A stretch of DNA of 64,000 bases from Pseudomonas iranensis (GTDB lineage Bacteria > Pseudomonadota > Gammaproteobacteria > Pseudomonadales > Pseudomonadaceae), in NCBI RefSeq assembly GCF_014268585.2, contig NZ_CP077092.1, forward strand, positions 930,001 through 994,000. The letters are read 5' to 3'. Under the pieces are notes generated by a model. That model did not search any database. It was not told the DNA's origin and saw only the letters and a list, made by a program, of their open reading frames with translations. Of this stretch, positions 18,313 to 25,348 are shown piece by piece. A program made the translations under genes and the position numbers. Position 1 is the first letter of the stretch. Each line of letters opens with the position of its first letter.

Positions 18313-18783
18313 ATGCAGATTTCCCTTGTTCTGATCTGGCTGGCGATCTGCGCCGCGCAAGATGCCCGGCAGCGGCGCATTTCCAACATGTTGACCTTGG
18401 GCGCAGGTGCGCTGGCGCTGGTCTGGTTGTTGGCGACTGGCACTACTTGGCTGGGCGCCAACGCGGCGCAAGGCGGCTGGGCCTGCCTGATCGCTCTGCT
18501 ACTGACGCTGCCGGGGTATTTCTTGGGCCGCATGGGCGCTGGTGATGTGAAATTAATGACAGCCCTGGGTCTTGCGACGAACGGCATATTCGTTCTTGGC
18601 GCGTTTATCGGCGCGGGCGTGGCCAGCGTGCTGTGGCTGCTGCTCGCGCCAAAAGTCTGGCCTCATATGGCTCAAGGAGTTAGAGAGCATGTGCGTCATC
18701 TGGCCCCGGACAAGTCAAAAAAGCTGCCATTTGCGCCGTTCGTGTGGGTAGGTGTATTGCTTTCGCTGTACTGGATCACCTGA
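18313..18783 (+). CDS. fppA: Type IVb prepilin peptidase FppA (A24 family)
   Basis: 156 residues and strongly hydrophobic, with about five membrane segments. The two catalytic aspartates of the A24 aspartic peptidases are visible: D17 in QDARQRRISN and D78 in GRMGAGDVKLM. It lacks the N-terminal methylase domain of PilD, as expected for TadV/FppA enzymes dedicated to Flp and TadE/F precursors. Position corresponds to PA4295. It lies between the divergent TadE/F gene and pprB. Confidence 0.92.
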   Translation: MQISLVLIWLAICAAQDARQRRISNMLTLGAGALALVWLLATGTTWLGANAAQGGWACLIALLLTLPGYFLGRMGAGDVKLMTALGLATNGIFVLGAFIGAGVASVLWLLLAPKVWPHMAQGVREHVRHLAPDKSKKLPFAPFVWVGVLLSLYWIT

Positions 18784-18802
18784 TCGCGGGGTGCCACTAG
18801 TT

Positions 18803-18835
18803 CTATGTACATAGTCGGAAAGTGGGTCTACTTTC
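18803..18835 (+). promoter_or_regulatory. Two inverted repeats upstream of pprB
   Basis: A perfect 12-bp palindrome CTATGTACATAG (18803-18814) is followed after 3 bp by GAAAGT-N6-ACTTTC (18818-18835). Both lie in the 118-bp gap before pprB, so they are candidate operator sites. No binding protein can be named from sequence alone. Confidence 0.45.
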
Positions 18836-18901
18836 AATTCAGGCGAATACGCCACCAAAGTGCAGGAATCGTCAGCGTTGGCCGAGCAAATGGAGTGGTT
18901 C

Positions 18902-19669
18902 GTGAACAAGCCTAATTCGGTAAAAATCCTCGTGGTCGATGATCAGCCGCTGATCGTCGAAGAACTCTGTGAGTTTCTCGAGAGCAGTGGCTACCGTTGC
19001 GTGCCGTGCGACTCGAGTCTTGAAGCCATCGAGCTGTTCAGGGCGGACCCGGACATCGGTCTGGTGCTGAGTGATTTGCACATGCCGGACATGGACGGCA
19101 TCGAGTTGATCCAGGCGTTGCAGCGGCTGGCCGGCAAGCAGCGGGTGTTCGAGGCGATCATGCTCACCGGCCGCGCTGACAAGCAGGATGTGATCAAGGC
19201 GTTGCGCGCGGGGATTGCCGATTACTATCAGAAGCCGATCGATCTGGCAGAGTTGCTTGAGGGTGTGCAGCGCCAGGAACTGGCTTTGCAGGAGCGGCAG
19301 AAGAATCTGCATCTGGGGCATTTGAATCAGAAGTTGCAGTTTTTGTCCGAGTCGATTGATGACCTTTATCAGGATCTGGACAAGGTGCGGCGCTCGCCCG
19401 TGCCGGTGGTGAGTGATGGTGAGCCTGAGTCCGTGGAGATGCCGGCGGTGTTCAGTCAGTTGTCGCCCCGGCAGTTGGATGTGGCGCGGTTGGTGGGCAA
19501 GGGGCAGACCAATTATCAGATTGCCTGTGAGTTGGGGATTACCGAGAACACGGTGAAGTTGTATGTGTCGCAGGTGTTGCGGTTGACGCATATGCATAAT
19601 CGGACGCAGTTGGCTTTGGCGCTTTCTCCTGGTAGTTCGGCGGGGCGGCAGCGGGTTACTGCGCATTGA
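18902..19669 (+). CDS. pprB: Response regulator PprB (REC + LuxR-type HTH)
   Basis: 255 residues from GTG 18902, which has GGAG 6 bp upstream; upstream in-frame starts at 18860 (GTG) and 18890 (ATG) cannot be excluded. The receiver domain spans roughly residues 7-120 (ILVVDDQ, phosphoacceptor in VLSDLHMPD, TGRAD, YYQKP). A coiled linker follows (residues about 125-175), then a LuxR/GerE helix-turn-helix (LSPRQLDVARLVGKGQTNYQ, ITENTVKLYVSQVL). PprB is the activator of flp/tad genes in P. aeruginosa. Its gene order and partner kinase are conserved here. Confidence 0.9.
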   Translation: MNKPNSVKILVVDDQPLIVEELCEFLESSGYRCVPCDSSLEAIELFRADPDIGLVLSDLHMPDMDGIELIQALQRLAGKQRVFEAIMLTGRADKQDVIKALRAGIADYYQKPIDLAELLEGVQRQELALQERQKNLHLGHLNQKLQFLSESIDDLYQDLDKVRRSPVPVVSDGEPESVEMPAVFSQLSPRQLDVARLVGKGQTNYQIACELGITENTVKLYVSQVLRLTHMHNRTQLALALSPGSSAGRQRVTAH

Positions 19670-19672
19670 CTT

Positions 19673-20041
19673 GGCGGCCTTTGGGCCGACCATGCTTTGG
19701 GTGGTTGGGGTGAATATCCGTTTCTTCGGGTGTTGCGGCTGGCGGTTTCGCCCTTACGGCGAGTCACTTTTTCAAACGCCGGAATGCCGGCCCAGCAAAA
19801 AGTAACCAAAAGGCTGTGCCCTGACGTTCGGCCCCTCGCTGGGGCTCGGGGTTCCTTCGCTCCGGGATCGATCCTGGCGCAGCGGCTACGGTTTGCTTCG
19901 CTGCACCTCCTTCCGCTGTGTCTGGCTGCGCCAGACGGTCGCTGCGCTCCCACGCCCGGATCAATCCCTCCACTCAGCCTGCCGACGGGCTCCCAGATCA
20001 AGATCAAAAGCTACTCGAGCTTGCGCTCATTGTTGAGTGGT
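19673..20041 (+). repeat. Long dispersed repeat, copy 1 (about 369 bp)
   Basis: It begins right after pprB with a short GGCGGCCTTTGGGCCGACC hairpin. It continues through blocks nearly identical to 29742-30088, including GGTGTTGCGGCTGGCGG, CTCCGGGATCGATCC and GCTTGCGCTCATTGTTGAG. Both copies are in the same orientation. Small ORFs inside are not supported. It resembles the dispersed intergenic repeats described in P. fluorescens genomes. Confidence 0.85.
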
Positions 20042-20084
20042 GAAAAGCATGCGGTGTCTGGCTTTTGTTATGCGCTGGATTCGC

Positions 20085-20460
20085 CCCTCACCCCAGCCCT
20101 CTCCCGAGGGAGAGGGAGCCGATTTGCGGGTTGTTCAAAATTTGTGTTCGACTCGGTATTTCAGGTCGGTGTACTTCGCCCAAACAACTCGGTCGGTCCC
20201 CTCTCCCCTGGGAGAGGGCTAGGGTGAGGGTGCTTTTGATCTGCTTCAAAATCTGTGTTCGACTCGGTATTTCAGGTCGGTGTACTTCGCCCAAACAACT
20301 CGGTCGGTCCCCTCTCCTCTGGGAGAGGGCTAGGGTGAGGGTGCTTTTGATCTGCTTCAAAATCTGTATTCGACTCGGTATTTCAGGTCGGTGTACTTCG
20401 CCCAAACAACTCGGTCGGTCCCCTCTCCCTCTGGGAGAGGGCTAGGGTGAGGGTGCTTTT
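20085..20460 (+). repeat. Array of CCCTCTCCC/GGGAGAGGG palindromes with 111-bp tandem copies
   Basis: It starts with an inverted palindrome unit (CCCTCTCCCGAGGGAGAGGG, about 20096-20115). Three direct units follow whose ACTCGGTATTTCAGGTCGG motifs begin at 20151, 20262 and 20373, an exact 111-bp period. Each unit ends with a CCCTCTCCC...GGGAGAGGG stem. Apparent ORFs through it reflect the period being a multiple of 3. Confidence 0.9.
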
Positions 20461-20556
20461 GATTTTGATTGTTTAAATCTGTGTCTGATTTGCCAGAACC
20501 TTCCCACAAGGTTTTCAGGTTGTCCGTCGGACGTCGGGTCACTAGTCTCTGGCTGT

Positions 20557-20793
20557 CGCTGACAACTCAGCGGCCAGGTGTGGAAACCTGAAATTCAAGT
20601 AGTTGCTGTGCATTGCTACCGTAATCGTTGTCGGCGTGTTCGTTCGTCTGCAAACTGTGTCGCGGCGGCTGTGCGTGGGCAGACTTTGGTCTGGCCGGTT
20701 GCCTACTTATCGGTTTTCCACCCTGCGTACAGCTGCCACCTTTTGTCGTGTGGAAACGACAGAAGAGGGCGTCATAGCCAAGTAGGAGTTCTC
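20557..20793 (+). promoter_or_regulatory. Structured leader RNA of the first DUF6124 gene
   Basis: Helices read by eye, in order: P0 CGCTGA/TCAGCG (20557-20572); L1 CAGG-[TGTGGAAA]-CCTG (20575-20590); a 16-bp helix P2 (20664-20679 with 20722-20737, G-U pairs allowed); inside it P3 CAGAC-TTTG-GTCTG (20680-20693) and P4 CCGGT/ATCGG (20695-20713); then the single-stranded 7-mer TTTCCAC (20715-20721). Last comes L3 GTCG-[TGTGGAAA]-CGAC (20745-20760). The 7-mer is complementary to 7 nt of both loops. The RBS AGGAG and ATG follow 25-38 nt later. The same arrangement with different bases precedes the second DUF6124 gene. Confidence 0.75.
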
Positions 20794-21156
20794 ATGGACA
20801 AACTGATCCCAGACCCACCCCCATCCCCTACCACCCCGCTCGAAGACGCCATGCGCGCCGACGATCTTGTGAAAAACCGCGAAGCGATAAAACGCGCGCT
20901 CGATTTCTATCTCTGCCCCGAACCCGCAAAACCGCACCCGCCCAGCACGCTGTTCATGGTGGTGCCCAATGTCGATACCGAAAGCCTGTTGGCGCATGCC
21001 TGTGAGTCGCTGGCGTCAGCGAGTGCGATGGCGAGTAATTTCGCTGGCGAGTTGAGCGGGTTTCAGCGCAGCACGGCGTTGGCGATTCAGCAGATTGTCA
21101 TGCTGGCCGAGCTGGCGGTGAATCGGGCGCTGGATCGGGTTGATCCGCAGCGTTGA
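20794..21156 (+). CDS. DUF6124 family protein, first copy
   Basis: 120 residues from ATG 20794, with AGGAG 5-9 bp upstream. It starts with a Pro-rich segment (MDKLIPDPPPSPTTPLE), then an amphipathic helix ending in RALDFYL. The conserved core follows: PSTLFMV, LLAHACESLASASAMASNFA and IQQIVMLAELAVNRALD. The protein is soluble with no signal or membrane segment. DUF6124 is a pseudomonad family without known function; I assign it from remembered family sequences. A paralogue of identical length is at 30511-30873. The gene is preceded by the structured leader. Confidence 0.8.
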   Translation: MDKLIPDPPPSPTTPLEDAMRADDLVKNREAIKRALDFYLCPEPAKPHPPSTLFMVVPNVDTESLLAHACESLASASAMASNFAGELSGFQRSTALAIQQIVMLAELAVNRALDRVDPQR

Positions 21157-21171
21157 AACCGCGTTATCGTT

Positions 21172-21240
21172 CTTCGCGAGCAGGCTCGCTCCCACAGGGG
21201 AAATGCATTGCAAACTGTGGGAGCGAGCCTGCTCGCGAAG
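21172..21240. repeat. REP pair (GCGAG/CTCGC class)
   Basis: TTCGCGAGCAGGCTCGCTCC and GGAGCGAGCCTGCTCGCGAA face each other with a ~30-bp spacer, between the convergent DUF6124 and DUF3613 genes. It probably serves as the common 3' end of both transcripts. Confidence 0.9.
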
Positions 21241-21263
21241 GGGCCTTCAAGAACACCACCAGA

Positions 21264-21536
21264 CTAGTTCTTGCTCTCGATCTTCCCGCCCGCATCCGGA
21301 TCGTAAAAATCCGGGATCTCGTACTGGTATTTCTTCAGCCAGCGCTGCATCGCCAGTTCGCGTTCGGTGGCTGTTGCACTCTGAGGTTTCGGCGAGGCGG
21401 CTTTGTTGCGGCTTTGCAGGACCAGCCAGCCTTCGGTTTCCTGTTGTTGCGCCGAGGCCGGGCCGGTGTCGATGGCTTGGGCGCCGAGGGGTAGGGTGAG
21501 CAGGGTCAGGTAGCACAGGCCTTTGCGGATGGTCAT
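21264..21536 (-). CDS. DUF3613 family secreted small protein of the Tad locus
   Basis: 90 residues from ATG 21536. A signal peptide is clear: MTIRKGLCYLTLLTLPLGAQA with cleavage likely after AQA. The short mature part includes TEGWLVLQSRNKAAS and WLKKYQYEIPDFYDPDAGGK. This fits DUF3613, and the position equals PA4298 between tadG/pprB and tadD in P. aeruginosa. It is the last gene of the rcpC-to-tadD series, 9 bp after the tadD stop, so it is co-transcribed. Its role in pilus assembly is inferred only from context. Confidence 0.8.
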   Translation of the reverse strand: MTIRKGLCYLTLLTLPLGAQAIDTGPASAQQQETEGWLVLQSRNKAASPKPQSATATERELAMQRWLKKYQYEIPDFYDPDAGGKIESKN

Positions 21537-21545
21537 GGCTGTCTC

Positions 21546-22268
21546 CTATTCGAGCGTCGGCGGTAGCGGGTCGATGAAGGCGGCGACGCGGTCGCCGGGT
21601 GTGGCTTTGGCGTGGGTCGGGGCTTTGAGCTTTTCTGCGCGTTGCTGCGCTTCGGTGAATTGTTCCGGGGTCAGTTTCGAGCGGCTGACGATTTCCGCAG
21701 CTTGCGGCCAGTCGTTCTGGTAGAGCAGCAGGGTGACCATGTTCAGCGTCGCCAGTTGATTGTTCTGGCTCAGCTCGATGGCGGTGAGGAATTCGAATTT
21801 CGCTTCGTTGAGGCGCAGTTGGTTGAGGTAGACCACGCCGAGGTCATTGCGAATTTTTTCGTCGGTGGGCGCCAGGCGCGCGGCGCGTTGCAGGTGGGCC
21901 TGGGCCTGGCCGTTGTCGCCACGGGCGGCGTAGACCTGGCCCAGGCCATGTTCGGCCTGGGCGGTGAGGCAGCCGCCAAGCAGGCTGCGGTAGAGCGGCT
22001 CGGCTTCGCTGCGACCGAGCAGGCGATAGACCTTGGCTTTGCGCAGGCGCACTTCGCTGAGGTTGTCCGGCAGGCTTTGCAGGTTGGCGAGGCTGGCGTG
22101 GAGCTTGCCGTCGCTGGCCAGATCATCGGCGAGGTTCAGCGACAGCTCCTGCTCCGACGTGAGTTTGCTGCAGCTGGACGGCGACAGCAGCGAGGTCCAC
22201 GGCGCCTGGCCATCCGTGGCGCAGCCGCTGAGCAGCAACAGACTTGCCATGACTATCAGTACTTTCAT
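21546..22268 (-). CDS. tadD: TadD, TPR lipoprotein of the Flp pilus system
   Basis: 240 residues from ATG 22268, with GGAGAG 7-12 bp upstream; the TTG at 22289 is rejected. Lipobox LSGC ends at Cys15. Tetratricopeptide-like helices occupy residues about 85-200 (GLGQVYAARGDNGQAQAHLQRAARLAPTDEK is one full repeat). TadD proteins are periplasmic or outer-membrane lipoproteins thought to pilot assembly of the secretin. It follows tadC by 23 bp in the same operon. Confidence 0.9.
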   Translation of the reverse strand: MKVLIVMASLLLLSGCATDGQAPWTSLLSPSSCSKLTSEQELSLNLADDLASDGKLHASLANLQSLPDNLSEVRLRKAKVYRLLGRSEAEPLYRSLLGGCLTAQAEHGLGQVYAARGDNGQAQAHLQRAARLAPTDEKIRNDLGVVYLNQLRLNEAKFEFLTAIELSQNNQLATLNMVTLLLYQNDWPQAAEIVSRSKLTPEQFTEAQQRAEKLKAPTHAKATPGDRVAAFIDPLPPTLE

Positions 22269-22291
22269 CAAACGCTCTCCATGAGCCAAGG

Positions 22292-23176
22292 TCAGTTTGC
22301 GAACGCGCGAGCAATGGCGGTGAAGCCCGGGCCGGCCAGTACGATCAGCAGGGCAGGAAACAGAAACAGCATCATCACCACCGACATCTTCGCCGACATT
22401 TTCGAGATGTATTCCTGCAGCCGGGTCAGGCGTCGGTCGTCCAGTAATTGCTTGAGCGCCAGCAGTGATTTCATCGCACCGCCGCCCTGGTGGATCAGTT
22501 GCTGGAGGATCACGCAGGTGTCGGTGAATTCGTCCACCGCGAGCATCACTGCGGTCTTGTTCAGCTCCTGCCCCAGCTCCAGACCGGAGTCGACGCGGCT
22601 GAGGATCAGGCGCAGTTCGCTGGTCAGTTCCGGCAGCAGTTTCTGCGCTTCGACGCTGAGCACGCGCAACGCTTGTTCCACGGCCATGCCGGATTCGAAG
22701 AGGATGCGCAGCAGCGGTATGAACGTGGAAATTTCCACGGCGATGGTTTTCTGTCGGCGGGCGGCGGCGTAGGCGAGCAGGCGTTTGGGCAGCAGATAAC
22801 CGCCGCCCGCAGCGAACATCGGCGCCATCCAGCGGTGACTGGTCTGCGGGAAAAACACTTCCTGCAAAAAGATCGCCAGCCCCAGAGCGAGCAGCGGCGT
22901 GCCGATCTGGCAGGCGGCGAAGAGCGCGCGTTCGTTGGCGCGGCGCCAGCCGAGGCGGCCGAGCAGGGTCTGGGTTTCGCTGTCGATGCTCACCGAGCCC
23001 CGGCCGAAACGGCTGTTGCCCAGCGCGCGCAGCCAGTGGCCGAAACGGTTCTCCCGGACCAATTGGCCGTGCAAGCGCTGATGCACCTGACGCACGCGGC
23101 GGCGCTCGGTGAGCAGGTGATTGCCCAGCAATAACAGCGCACCGAGGAGCAACAGCAACGCCGCGAGCCAGACCAT
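22292..23176 (-). CDS. tadC: TadC, inner-membrane platform protein (T2SF domain)
   Basis: 294 residues with a GspF/T2SF cytoplasmic segment (EISTFIPLLRILFESGMAVEQALRVLS) bounded by hydrophobic helices near both ends. TadB and TadC together form the membrane platform that couples the TadA ATPase to pilin polymerisation. The start ATG 23176 is 1 bp after the tadB stop, implying coupling. The length is typical of the family (about 290-320). Confidence 0.92.
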   Translation of the reverse strand: MVWLAALLLLLGALLLLGNHLLTERRRVRQVHQRLHGQLVRENRFGHWLRALGNSRFGRGSVSIDSETQTLLGRLGWRRANERALFAACQIGTPLLALGLAIFLQEVFFPQTSHRWMAPMFAAGGGYLLPKRLLAYAAARRQKTIAVEISTFIPLLRILFESGMAVEQALRVLSVEAQKLLPELTSELRLILSRVDSGLELGQELNKTAVMLAVDEFTDTCVILQQLIHQGGGAMKSLLALKQLLDDRRLTRLQEYISKMSAKMSVVMMLFLFPALLIVLAGPGFTAIARAFAN

Positions 23177-23177
23177 C

Positions 23178-24062
23178 TCAAACGCTCCGCAACATGCGCC
23201 ACAGCGCCAGACTGCCGAGCACCTGCAACGCGGCGGCGCTGAGCAGCATGGTCTGGCCGCTTTCGTCGTGCCACATGTCGAGCATGTAGCCGGGGTTGGT
23301 CAGCATGAAATAGCTCACCAGAATCAGCGGCAGCAAACCCAAGACCCAAGCGGTCATGCGTGTTTCCCCGGTAAGGGCGCGCAACTGCCGCGCGCCCTGG
23401 TCGCGCTCGCGGATAAGTTTGATCAGATTCTCCAGCAGCTCACTGGCGTTGCCGCCGTAGCGGTGATTGACCTTCAGGCCGAGGGCGAACATGCGCAGTT
23501 CGTCCTGCTCGTAGAGTTCGGCAAAATCGCTGACCGCATCGGGCAGGTTCACCCCCAATTGCACGTTGCGCTGCACCCGGCCCATGGCCGCTTTCAACGG
23601 ATCTTCACTGGCTTCGATGCCGCCCAGCACCGCATCGCTGAGCGTGCGCCCGGACTTGAGACTGCGCACGGTGTGGTCGAGCAATTGCGGCAGTTGTTCG
23701 ATCATGCGGCGGATCCGCCGTCGGTAGCGAATGGCGATGTACAGCCGCAACGCCACGGGCGGGACGAGCAACATGATCAGCAAACCAACCCAGCTCCCGA
23801 GCAGAAATCCCAGGCCCATGGCCGCCGCCCACCGGCTCAGCCACAGGCCGAAGCGCTCGCTCGGCTGACCGAGGCCGGCACGCAGAAACATGCGCTCCAA
23901 TCCCACCCATTTCGTCTGTTCCACGGCCAATTGCGGTTGCCCCGCAGCGAGTCGATTGAGGACTTTTTCCGTCGCGGTCTTGCGCAGCCCTTGCAGGAAC
24001 AGATAGATCGACAGCCCCAGCAGCATCAGGCAAATGGCGATGAGAATGATCGGTCCCAGCAT
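23178..24062 (-). CDS. tadB: TadB, inner-membrane platform protein (T2SF domain)
   Basis: 294 residues. An N-terminal helix (LGPIILIAICLMLLGLSIYLF), two mid-protein helices and a C-terminal pair bracket the T2SF segment (IEQLPQLLDHTVRSLKSGRTLSDAV). It is a paralogue of TadC and its likely partner in the Flp pilus platform. It starts 17 bp after tadA and ends 1 bp before tadC. Confidence 0.92.
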   Translation of the reverse strand: MLGPIILIAICLMLLGLSIYLFLQGLRKTATEKVLNRLAAGQPQLAVEQTKWVGLERMFLRAGLGQPSERFGLWLSRWAAAMGLGFLLGSWVGLLIMLLVPPVALRLYIAIRYRRRIRRMIEQLPQLLDHTVRSLKSGRTLSDAVLGGIEASEDPLKAAMGRVQRNVQLGVNLPDAVSDFAELYEQDELRMFALGLKVNHRYGGNASELLENLIKLIRERDQGARQLRALTGETRMTAWVLGLLPLILVSYFMLTNPGYMLDMWHDESGQTMLLSAAALQVLGSLALWRMLRSV

Positions 24063-24079
24063 CTGCGTGCTCCTCGCCG

Positions 24080-25348
24080 TCAGCCCAGGTGAGCGTCGTG
24101 GCGCAGCTTGTCGCCGGCCGGGTTGACCGCTTCGCGCACAAAGCCGAACCCCGTGCGGCGGTCGAGGCGGAACAGGGTGTTGGTGACGTAGACGTCCTCG
24201 CGGATGCCGACCACTTCCACCACTTCACTGACGCAGCGCCGGCCATCGGGCATGCGCGTCAGTTGAATGATCACGTCGAGGGCGGCGCAGATCATCTGGC
24301 GCAAGGTGCGTTCGGCGATCGAGCGCCCGGTCAGGCCGACCAGCGTCTCCAGACGCAGCAACGCGTCCTGGGCATTGTTGGCATGCACGGTGCTCATCGA
24401 ACCGTCGTGGCCGGTGTTCATCGCGGTGAGCACGTCGACCACTTCGACGCCACGGATCTCGCCAAGAATGATCCGGTCGGGACGCATGCGCAGGGCGTTG
24501 CGAATCAGGTCGCTGGCCTTGACCTCGCCATGACCCTCGGCATTCGGCGGACGGGTTTCCAGACGCACCACATGCGGATGGCCGAGCTGCAGTTCGGCGA
24601 CGTCTTCGATGGTCACCAGCCGTTCGTGCGGGTTGATCAACTGGCTGAGGATGTTCAGCAGCGTGGTCTTGCCGGTGCCGGTGCCGCCGCTGATCAGGAT
24701 GTTGCAGCGCTTGCCCACGGCGTTCTGCAGGAATTCGAAAATCGCCAGATCAATGGTCTGCATCGCCATCAGGTCGGTGCTCTTGAGCATGTCCTTGCGG
24801 AACTTGCGGATCGACAGGCACGGGCCGTCGAGGGCAATCGGCGGGATGATCGCGTTGACCCGGCTGCCATCGGGCAGGCGCGCATCGACCATCGGCGAGG
24901 ACTCATCGAGGCGGCGCCCGAGCGGCGCAAGAATGCGCTGCATGACCCGCTCGACGTGATGCGCATCGATAAAACGCAGATCGCTCTGATGCAGTACGCC
25001 GTCGCGCTCGATGAACACCCGGTGCGGGCCGTTGACCAGAATCTCCGTCACCGACGGATCGCGCAGCAGGACTTCCAGCGGGCCGAAACCGGTGAGTTCG
25101 TCGACGATTTCCTCGCCCAGGCGCTCCATCTCGTAGCGCGAGATCGCCAGGTGCAAACGCGCGATGTATTCGGCAACCTTGTCGGTGACGAACTGCGCCA
25201 GTTGCTGGCGCGAACCTTCCAGCAGGTTTTTCCCTGACTCCTCGATGGCGTCGATGATGTAGCGGTGCAGCACCAGTTTCAGGCCTTCGTGATCGCTGTT
25301 GCCGATCGCTCCACGTGGCGTCGCGCCAAAGAGTTTTTCTGCGCTCAT
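24080..25348 (-). CDS. tadA: TadA/CpaF family secretion ATPase
   Basis: 422 residues from ATG 25348, which overlaps the tadZ stop by 4 bp; longer upstream frames are read-through of tadZ. The N-terminal domain (LLRDPSVTEILVNGP) is followed by the type II/IV secretion ATPase core: Walker A GGTGTGKTT, Asp box GHDGSMSTVHANN, Walker B RIILGEIRG. It powers assembly of the Flp pilus in the cytoplasm at the inner membrane. Length and motifs are complete. Confidence 0.95.
   Translation of the reverse strand: MSAEKLFGATPRGAIGNSDHEGLKLVLHRYIIDAIEESGKNLLEGSRQQLAQFVTDKVAEYIARLHLAISRYEMERLGEEIVDELTGFGPLEVLLRDPSVTEILVNGPHRVFIERDGVLHQSDLRFIDAHHVERVMQRILAPLGRRLDESSPMVDARLPDGSRVNAIIPPIALDGPCLSIRKFRKDMLKSTDLMAMQTIDLAIFEFLQNAVGKRCNILISGGTGTGKTTLLNILSQLINPHERLVTIEDVAELQLGHPHVVRLETRPPNAEGHGEVKASDLIRNALRMRPDRIILGEIRGVEVVDVLTAMNTGHDGSMSTVHANNAQDALLRLETLVGLTGRSIAERTLRQMICAALDVIIQLTRMPDGRRCVSEVVEVVGIREDVYVTNTLFRLDRRTGFGFVREAVNPAGDKLRHDAHLG

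Noticed and set aside
20085..20460. Repetitive coding sequence (peptides such as PLPWERARVRVLL and SLSQGRGDRPS)
   Set aside because: The 111-bp period keeps frames open by arithmetic. The DNA is a palindrome array with no RBS or domain.
20579..20586. RsmA/CsrA binding site (GGA in a hairpin loop of the first DUF6124 leader)
   Set aside because: The second copy has TTTAGTCG in the equivalent loops with no GGA, so GGA is not the conserved feature.
20579..20756. Identical 8-nt loops read as an 8-bp target duplication of an inserted element
   Set aside because: A simple insertion would not explain the complementary central 7-mer or the 4-bp stems closing each loop, nor their recurrence with a different sequence in the second leader. 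Kept only as a remote alternative.
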